From the NCBI GenBank assembly GCA_964397085.1, contig CAYNHH010000039.1, positions 1-7,297 of the forward strand: a DNA stretch of 7,297 bases, given 5' to 3'. A program made the translations under genes and the position numbers. Of this stretch, positions 1-4,524 are shown one piece after another. The notes below the pieces were generated by a model that saw only the letters and a program-made list of their open reading frames with translations, was not told the origin of the DNA and did no database searches. Each line of letters begins with the position of its first letter. Position 1 is the first letter of the stretch. This DNA is from CAILAD01 sp964397085. Its GTDB lineage: Bacteria > Patescibacteriota > Saccharimonadia > CAILAD01 > BJGX01.

Positions 1-80
1 AACGTGAACTAGCTTTCGTTGAATTTCGGGCCGAATACGTCAGGGCCTGGATGCAACGTCGAGATGTACTTGCCGCATGA
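1..80 (+). CDS. 3' end of an unidentified gene (partial)
   Basis: Reading frame 3 is open from the window edge to a TGA at 78-80 and gives 25 residues rich in Arg, Glu and aromatic residues, with the segment EFRAEYVRAWMQRRD near its end. The other two plus frames stop within the first 12 bases. A strong intrinsic terminator begins 13 bases after the stop, which is where a gene end would be expected. The fragment is too short to assign a family. The product looks soluble and basic. The call rests on frame openness and terminator placement only. Confidence 0.5.
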   Translation, partial: RELAFVEFRAEYVRAWMQRRDVLAA

Positions 81-93
81 AGAATAGATATTC

Positions 94-117
94 CCCTCAA
101 GAAATTGAGGGTTTTTT
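94..117 (+). terminator. Rho-independent terminator after the partial gene
   Basis: A perfect 7-bp stem, CCCTCAA (94-100) with TTGAGGG (105-111), closes a GAAA loop and is followed directly by six T (112-117). It ends the unit upstream and lies just before the promoter of the next gene. Confidence 0.9.
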
Positions 118-118
118 A

Positions 119-147
119 TTGACAATATCTGTATTTGATGATAATAT
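119..147 (+). promoter_or_regulatory. Sigma-70-type promoter, extended -10
   Basis: TTGACA at 119-124 is a perfect -35 box. After a 17-base spacer comes TAATAT at 142-147, and the TG at 139-140 makes it an extended -10. Transcription should start near 154, giving a leader of about 33 bases for the GTG-start gene at 187. The preceding terminator's T tract runs almost into the -35 box. Confidence 0.85.
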
Positions 148-186
148 TTACATCACATTCTATATGCACCTGTCCAGAGGAGAATC

Positions 187-906
187 GTGAGCCAAACCGA
201 GCTTGACCCAGAAGAAGAAATTGGCAATATCATGCTGAGAGCCACTGCTCAAGGACCCCCGAACCGACGTTGTTTCACCTTGTTATGCAGTATCGTACAT
301 ACAAGTAATTTTGCAGATGATCTCGCACTACACCTGCCAGAAATAGCTACAAAACTCTGGCCTTGGATGGAGTTCACTGGAGTAGCGACCTTTACAATTG
401 ATAGTTTCAGGTCATCAAGTGTTATGGCAAGTGCTTTTAGGACTGACTATCCGGCGGAATTTGTTCGGGCACACCGGTTACTTGAGACTTATGAACTCTC
501 TCGTATTGAAGTGGCAAAGGCCGAACGGAGACGACTTATTGCATTTACTCGCAATGAGACTGTCTGGGACGAGGCAACCTCTGGCCCCGGGTGGAGCAGC
601 TTTACTCGAGGTAGAGCTAACCGATTGCGGTTTCGTGATGACGTAGCTGTGCTGTATCTTCAGAAGGTATGGTACTGTAAGGTGAATGCCGCTATGTACG
701 TAGCAGGGTGTGATCCAGAGCAAGCAATTCAGCGAATCAATCACCTTTTTGCGAATCCTATCCCATCCGGATATGAAGATTCCCAAACTAGAAGTGATCT
801 CAGTTGGCTTGCTGAGCGGGTGACCCGGCAGGCGTGGCTACTCAGCGACTTCCCTGAAGATGTGGCATTTTATCGTGAATTCCGCAACAGAATGATGCAT
901 TCGTAA
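187..906 (+). CDS. Hypothetical soluble protein, 239 aa, GTG start
   Basis: I do not recognise the family. The product is a soluble, mixed-charge protein with no signal peptide or membrane helix. It has an acidic N-terminus (residues 5-11), a basic helical stretch around 93-117 (including AERRR), aromatic-rich segments at 57-63 and 155-164, and four cysteines (29, 34, 164, 175) that do not form a clear metal-binding pattern. The GTG at 187 is chosen as start because AGAGGAG at 176-182 is a strong ribosome binding site 4 bases upstream. The next candidate, the ATG at 232 (residue 16), has no comparable site. It is a single-gene unit between its own promoter (119-147) and terminator (915-942). 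One sampled 60-base line is about 52% G+C, against 45% in a sampled eno line. It is real by signals but functionally unknown. Confidence 0.85.
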   Translation: MSQTELDPEEEIGNIMLRATAQGPPNRRCFTLLCSIVHTSNFADDLALHLPEIATKLWPWMEFTGVATFTIDSFRSSSVMASAFRTDYPAEFVRAHRLLETYELSRIEVAKAERRRLIAFTRNETVWDEATSGPGWSSFTRGRANRLRFRDDVAVLYLQKVWYCKVNAAMYVAGCDPEQAIQRINHLFANPIPSGYEDSQTRSDLSWLAERVTRQAWLLSDFPEDVAFYREFRNRMMHS

Positions 907-914
907 TGCACGTT

Positions 915-942
915 ACCTCCGAGAAATCGGGGGTATTTTTTT
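915..942 (+). terminator. Rho-independent terminator of the 239-aa gene
   Basis: An 8-bp stem, ACCTCCGA (915-922) with TCGGGGGT (927-934) and one T-G wobble, closes a GAAA tetraloop and is followed by a T tract (936-942). It starts 8 bases after the stop codon. Confidence 0.9.
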
Positions 943-948
943 GTCTTC

Positions 949-976
949 AAAACTGTTATGCTTTGTTGACAGTTTT
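949..976 (+). promoter_or_regulatory. Inverted repeat in the spacer before the 200-aa gene
   Basis: AAAACTGT (949-956) and ACAGTTTT (969-976) form a perfect 8-bp inverted repeat with a 12-base centre. There is no T tract long enough for a good terminator. The right arm overlaps a TTGACA (966-971) that has no fitting -10. It could be a distal operator for the promoter at 1025-1053 or simply a chance A/T-rich dyad. Confidence 0.25.
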
Positions 977-1024
977 TGGCAATGGTTATTCACAGCCTGT
1001 TGTTAACTTTCTTTGACATAAATA

Positions 1025-1053
1025 TTGACTTTTTGGTGTTTTTTTGCTATGAT
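1025..1053 (+). promoter_or_regulatory. Sigma-70-type promoter, extended -10
   Basis: TTGACT (1025-1030), a 17-base spacer, then TATGAT (1048-1053) preceded by TGC, which makes an extended -10. The predicted start is near 1060, giving a leader of about 29 bases. The leader ends in a strong ribosome binding site, AGGGGG (1079-1084), 4 bases before the ATG at 1089. Confidence 0.85.
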
Positions 1054-1088
1054 GATGCGGAATATTCACTGTATCCCTAGGGGGAAAA

Positions 1089-1691
1089 ATGAGTGTTGGT
1101 ACAGATAGCAAGCCTGGTGCAAGACGGCGCAATCCGGTGCTCTCAGATGAAGAGGTCGAGTCGGCGCGCCAGCACGCTGAAGAGCGTGATTGGGGCTCCA
1201 GCCCCAAGAAGCCAGGAGATGCTCCAGGGTCGATCCCTGTGAGCAAGAACACCCGCAAGGAAAAGAAGGGCTGGCTCCCACAGCCAGTCAGGGTGGTTTT
1301 GTCGGCGATGGTGGTGATACTCGCAGTTGGCACAATGATTGCAATCGTGGTGATCATCACAGTGATCGTGCAGAACAACAATGCCCGTGAGGAACGGCTG
1401 GATACCGCACAGCGTGAGCTGCAAGGTTACGCCGATGTGTTGAACCGGAGTCTTCCAGTCGAGAATCATGTGGTGATCAACGAGGTGAAGTACCTCGGTG
1501 AGGCTAGTGACAAGATGCTGGTTCGGCTTACCCAGGGCAATACCACCTGTACAGCGCCGGTGAATCCACCAGACGACAAGCACAACCTTTACTGGGCTGA
1601 GCCCGTGAAGGAAATTGCAGTCGGCGAGATCAGCTCTACCACTTTCAAGTGCGTACAGACAATCAGTTTTGCTGGCCTTGGAGCCAGCTAG
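1089..1691 (+). CDS. Hypothetical single-pass membrane protein, 200 aa
   Basis: Residues 1-66 form a highly charged, probably disordered cytoplasmic part that ends in a basic cluster (RKEKK, 56-60). Residues 68-95 are one long hydrophobic helix. Residues 97-115 are charged and helical, as in a short coiled-coil stalk. Residues 120-200 look like a small extracytoplasmic domain with just two cysteines, Cys154 and Cys188, which could pair. The basic side before the helix predicts N-in, C-out topology. The family is not recognised. The layout resembles that of the minus-strand proteins at 6385-7297, but I see no clear sequence similarity. It is a single-gene unit with a strong promoter, ribosome binding site and terminator. 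A sampled line is about 60% G+C, and Lys is mostly AAG and Val mostly GTG, unlike its neighbours. That suggests either foreign origin or strong expression. Confidence 0.85.
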   Translation: MSVGTDSKPGARRRNPVLSDEEVESARQHAEERDWGSSPKKPGDAPGSIPVSKNTRKEKKGWLPQPVRVVLSAMVVILAVGTMIAIVVIITVIVQNNNAREERLDTAQRELQGYADVLNRSLPVENHVVINEVKYLGEASDKMLVRLTQGNTTCTAPVNPPDDKHNLYWAEPVKEIAVGEISSTTFKCVQTISFAGLGAS

Positions 1692-1696
1692 TACTA

Positions 1697-1733
1697 CCCT
1701 CACTTCCTTTCATTAGGAAGTGAGGGCTTTTTT
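1697..1733 (+). terminator. Strong Rho-independent terminator of the 200-aa gene
   Basis: A perfect 11-bp stem, CCCTCACTTCC (1697-1707) with GGAAGTGAGGG (1716-1726), has an 8-base loop and is followed by C and six T (1728-1733). It starts 5 bases after the stop codon and insulates eno from the upstream genes. Confidence 0.95.
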
Positions 1734-1760
1734 ATTTCTGCAAAACTCCTTGAAAACTAC

Positions 1761-1790
1761 TTGGGTTTTGCAAAAAACTTATGCTATAAT
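1761..1790 (+). promoter_or_regulatory. eno promoter, extended -10
   Basis: TATAAT at 1785-1790 is a perfect -10 preceded by TGC (1782-1784). The best -35 is a weak TTGGGT at 1761-1766 with an 18-base spacer, so the extended -10 probably carries recognition. The start should lie near 1797. The likely ribosome binding site, AGGAAA (1805-1810), sits somewhat far (10-12 bases) from the ATG at 1821. Confidence 0.8.
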
Positions 1791-1820
1791 TACTAGTATT
1801 ATTTAGGAAATATACTTTCA

Positions 1821-3395
1821 ATGACAATCAAGAAAATCACCCCCTACCAAATCCTTGATTCTCGAGGTGAACCAACGCTTCTCGTAATGATGACTTCAGA
1901 TAGTGGTAATACTGCTGATTTTTCGGTACCAGCTGGCGCAAGTAAAGGTGAAGGCGAAGCTACTGAAAAACGCGATGGTGAGGGTGCATATGGTGGAAAA
2001 GGCGTACTGAGCTGTATTGATATTATCAATACCGTCATTGCACCTAAATTTATTGGCTATCCTCTTGATCAGATTGAAGACTTTGATGGTCTACTTATTG
2101 CTCTAGATGGCAGTGAAAATAAGCAAAATTTTGGTGCCAACACCCTGCTTGCTCTCTCAGGTGCTTACCTCAAGCTATCTGCAGTAGAAAAAGATCAGCC
2201 ACTTTGGCAGTACATTGCAGAGCATAATGAAACTTCACCAGAGTTCCCACGGCTATTCGCTAATATCGTGGGTGGTGGCAAGCATGCTCCAGGTCTTGAT
2301 ATACAAGAATACATGATTGTGCCTGAGAGTACCTCTCCAAGCGTGGCGGTTTCTACTATCTACGACGTCTACCATACTGTTCAAAACATTATGAAGAATT
2401 TATACGGCCCCTCTGCAATGCTCGTGGGAGATGAGGGTGGGCTTGCACCAATTGGCACCAGTACTGAAGTAATTCTTGAGGCATTTTCTCAGCTCAACGG
2501 CAAAATGGATTCAAAATTCGATATCTCTCTCGATGCTGCAGCAAATTCATTTTACAAGGATGGCATTTATACCTTGGAAAATCAAAGCCTGCACGCTTCA
2601 GACCTATTTAAGTTATACCAAGAGTGGGATGCAAAATTTAATATTTTCTCTATTGAAGACCCATTTGCTGAAACTGACATTGAAGGCACAGAGATACTCA
2701 AGGGTATGAAAGCTCAGACCAAGCCTTTTCTCGTGATCGGCGATGATTACACAGTAACGAATAAAGCCAAAATTGAGCAACTCCAACAAGATGAACTATT
2801 TGATGGCATCATCATCAAGCCCAACCAGGTGGGAACATTTAGTGAGACTTTTGATGCTATTAGAGCAGCGCGAGCAAGTAAAGCTAAAGTGATCATTAGT
2901 CATCGTAGTGGCGAGACTATCGACTCAAGCATTGTCGATTTAGCTTATGGTGTGGGCGCAATGGGCATTAAGCTAGGCGCACCAGTCAGAGGCGAGAGAG
3001 TGGCTAAATACAATCGTTTGCTCGAGATAGAAGCAGATCTTGATGCTAATCAGAAGAAAGCTGCAGGTACTGCACAGGCACCTGTGGGGCCTACTGCTAC
3101 TCAAAAAGATACACCGGCTAGATACTCTATGAATATACCAACCCCTAACCCTGTAACACAAGCTAGCACACTACCTCCTCAAGCGACTGTTGCCCCTACT
3201 ATCCCTACTCCTCCAACTCCAACACCAGCCCCCACACCTACTCCGATCGTTGCCCCTGCACCTGCAGTGTCTACAGCACCGCCTACTACTTTTCAGCCAC
3301 CTAATTCTCCGCTCAATCAAGACTCTCCTGCTCCATTCGCACCAACCCCGCCTGCATCTGCCGTTGATCAGCCAGCCCCTAATCTATCTATTTAA
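1821..3395 (+). CDS. eno: Enolase with proline-rich C-terminal extension
   Basis: Enolase (phosphopyruvate hydratase) interconverts 2-phosphoglycerate and phosphoenolpyruvate in glycolysis and needs Mg2+. The N-terminal signature ILDSRGEPT (11-19) and the loop PAGASKGE (37-44) are present. By comparison with the yeast enzyme, the catalytic and metal residues are all there: His155, Glu163, Glu205 (in GDEGG), Asp238, Glu279 (in SIED), Asp308 (in GDD), Lys333 (IIIKPNQVGT), His361-Arg362-Ser363 and Lys384. The catalytic part ends near residue 410, the usual family length being about 410-430. A further 112 or so residues follow, rich in Pro, Thr and Ala and without homology I recognise. The protein has no signal peptide. 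It has its own promoter, is cut off from upstream genes by a terminator, and is followed 54 bases later by a deacetylase gene. The catalytic call is very secure. The role of the tail is unknown. Confidence 0.97.
   Translation: MTIKKITPYQILDSRGEPTLLVMMTSDSGNTADFSVPAGASKGEGEATEKRDGEGAYGGKGVLSCIDIINTVIAPKFIGYPLDQIEDFDGLLIALDGSENKQNFGANTLLALSGAYLKLSAVEKDQPLWQYIAEHNETSPEFPRLFANIVGGGKHAPGLDIQEYMIVPESTSPSVAVSTIYDVYHTVQNIMKNLYGPSAMLVGDEGGLAPIGTSTEVILEAFSQLNGKMDSKFDISLDAAANSFYKDGIYTLENQSLHASDLFKLYQEWDAKFNIFSIEDPFAETDIEGTEILKGMKAQTKPFLVIGDDYTVTNKAKIEQLQQDELFDGIIIKPNQVGTFSETFDAIRAARASKAKVIISHRSGETIDSSIVDLAYGVGAMGIKLGAPVRGERVAKYNRLLEIEADLDANQKKAAGTAQAPVGPTATQKDTPARYSMNIPTPNPVTQASTLPPQATVAPTIPTPPTPTPAPTPTPIVAPAPAVSTAPPTTFQPPNSPLNQDSPAPFAPTPPASAVDQPAPNLSI
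3057..3392 (+). other. Proline-rich low-complexity tail of enolase
   Basis: Codons 413-524 of eno encode a tail in which more than a quarter of residues are Pro, mixed with Ala, Thr, Ser and Gln, including irregular TP/AP repeats around residues 460-482. Charged residues are almost absent after residue 434. It is in frame with the catalytic part, with no stop or start between them, so it is a true extension. Such sequence is expected to be disordered and extended. The DNA is C-rich and repetitive on the plus strand but has no exact tandem unit. Confidence 0.8.
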
Positions 3396-3402
3396 GCGCA
3401 GT

Positions 3403-3426
3403 AGCTATGCTTGCTTATAGCTTTTT
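3403..3426 (+). terminator. Weak possible terminator after eno
   Basis: A 6-bp stem, AGCTAT (3403-3408) with ATAGCT (3417-3422), has an 8-base loop and runs into five T (3422-3426). It begins 8 bases after the eno stop. The stem is short and A/T-rich, so some read-through into the deacetylase gene is likely. It overlaps the proposed -35 box of that gene. Confidence 0.45.
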
Positions 3427-3440
3427 GAATACACTATACT
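3411..3440 (+). promoter_or_regulatory. Promoter of the deacetylase gene, leaderless layout
   Basis: TATACT at 3435-3440 fits a -10 box. The best -35 is TTGCTT (3411-3416) with an 18-base spacer. A start 7-8 bases after the -10 falls at about 3447-3448, only two or three bases before the ATG at 3450, and no Shine-Dalgarno sequence is present. The message would therefore be effectively leaderless. Confidence 0.55.
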
Positions 3441-3449
3441 AGAGTATTC
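3427..3449 (+). promoter_or_regulatory. Inverted repeat straddling the deacetylase -10 box
   Basis: GAATACAC (3427-3434) and GAGTATTC (3442-3449) form an 8-bp dyad with one mismatch. The 7-base centre contains the proposed -10 box, and the right arm ends directly before the ATG. A protein bound here would block RNA polymerase, so an operator is plausible. No cognate regulator is visible in the window. Confidence 0.4.
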
Positions 3450-4502
3450 ATGTATTATTACAACCCCAAAAAGTTTCAGCTCAAAACCTTATCAGTTGTG
3501 ATTTTGCTTACACTATTTGTATCTCTTTTGGTTATATTGCCAGATTCTACAGCCGCTGCACATACACCAAGTACTAGCAGCGTCAATATCTTACAGCAAC
3601 AAGCGACCGTTAATCTTGAAGAGCTTCAAGTCCAAATATACGAGCTTACTCAATTACAATTAACCACTTATGCCACTCTTGAATCTCAACAGGGTATAGA
3701 ACAAATTATTCTAGAAATTCATAACGATATTAGTAATCGCAATTATAGTAAGGCAATATTTCAGACCGACTTGCTCTCACAGCACCTTTCGCAATCTATT
3801 AAAGAGCTTACTACTTTGCAAAAGAGACAAGCTACTCATAATAAATATATTGCTAGCTCACAAACACCTGTTGAGCTGCCTATCTTGATGTACCACAAAA
3901 CACCGCCAGACTTTAGTACGCAGCTCGATAGTCTACAGTCTAAAGGCTACAACACAATTACTATGGCACAACTAGCTAATTACTTTGATGGCATTATCGA
4001 GCTACCTCCTAAGCCTGTTGTGATAACCTTTGATGATGGTTTTGCAGATCAAATGGATGCTTTTATGCTATTGAGACAACGAAACATGAAGGCCACTTTC
4101 TATCTCATCCCAGGAGGTGCGAGAAGTGGTTGGTGTATAGGGATAATGCGTCACAATCTCAACTGTGGTGATAGCTATTTGAATTGGCCACAAGTACATC
4201 TATTGCAAGACTCAGGGCTTATAGAAATTGGAGCTCACACACTAGACCATTCAGATTTGCCAACACTATCGCAGGATGAACAAATAGAACAAATTACTAG
4301 TAGTAGAAGAATTCTTGAGAAAGAACTCCAAGTTCCGGTTACTACATTTGCCTATCCTTATGGAAAATTTAATGAAACAACCGTTGCATTAACTAAGCAG
4401 GTAGGGTTTCGTACTGCAGTAAGTACAGTTGGCGGGATCACACAGAGCTCTAACAACCGTTTTAGCTTATTGCGTGTGAGGGACGCGTTAATTTTGCCAT
4501 AA
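3450..4502 (+). CDS. Exported polysaccharide deacetylase (NodB/CE4 family)
   Basis: CE4 enzymes remove N-acetyl groups from amino sugars in surface glycans such as peptidoglycan using a metal ion. Residues 7-8 are basic and 11-31 hydrophobic, followed by STAAAHT, which fits a signal peptide or N-terminal anchor. Residues 45-135 are Gln/Leu-rich and predicted helical, like a stalk. The catalytic domain begins at LPILMYHK (143-150). Motif 1 is TFDDGF (193-198) with Asp195 as probable base and Asp196 as metal ligand. Motif 2, HTLDH, supplies His263 and His267. Motif 3 is AYPYG (301-305). The classical late DxxDW and LxH motifs are not obvious, which fits the FAYPYG subgroup rather than inactivation. 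Cys229 and Cys239 lie in an insertion and could form a disulfide. The start has no ribosome binding site and sits just under the promoter. The gene converges on alaS. The exact glycan substrate is unknown. Confidence 0.92.
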   Translation: MYYYNPKKFQLKTLSVVILLTLFVSLLVILPDSTAAAHTPSTSSVNILQQQATVNLEELQVQIYELTQLQLTTYATLESQQGIEQIILEIHNDISNRNYSKAIFQTDLLSQHLSQSIKELTTLQKRQATHNKYIASSQTPVELPILMYHKTPPDFSTQLDSLQSKGYNTITMAQLANYFDGIIELPPKPVVITFDDGFADQMDAFMLLRQRNMKATFYLIPGGARSGWCIGIMRHNLNCGDSYLNWPQVHLLQDSGLIEIGAHTLDHSDLPTLSQDEQIEQITSSRRILEKELQVPVTTFAYPYGKFNETTVALTKQVGFRTAVSTVGGITQSSNNRFSLLRVRDALILP

Positions 4503-4524
4503 TCTGCTAGCTAATTTACTAGAA

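Noticed and set aside
78..80. TGA as a recoded sense codon, as in some CPR lineages
   Set aside because: The TGA is followed within 15 bases by a terminator, and the other genes are complete with normal stops and contain no internal TGA.
966..992. Extra promoter beginning at TTGACA 966-971
   Set aside because: The best -10, TATTCA at 987-992, has a 15-base spacer and poor identity, so it is unlikely to act alone.
1143..1703. Long minus-strand open frame of 186 codons opposite the 200-aa gene
   Set aside because: It lies wholly antisense to a gene with promoter, ribosome binding site and terminator. Its translation is rich in His and Cys in a way typical of a reversed high-G+C frame, and it would start inside the terminator hairpin.
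3190..3420. Shifted plus-strand frame within the enolase tail
   Set aside because: It is a Leu/His/Gln-rich by-product of the C-rich repeats in the tail. The frame of eno is continuous and needs no frameshift.
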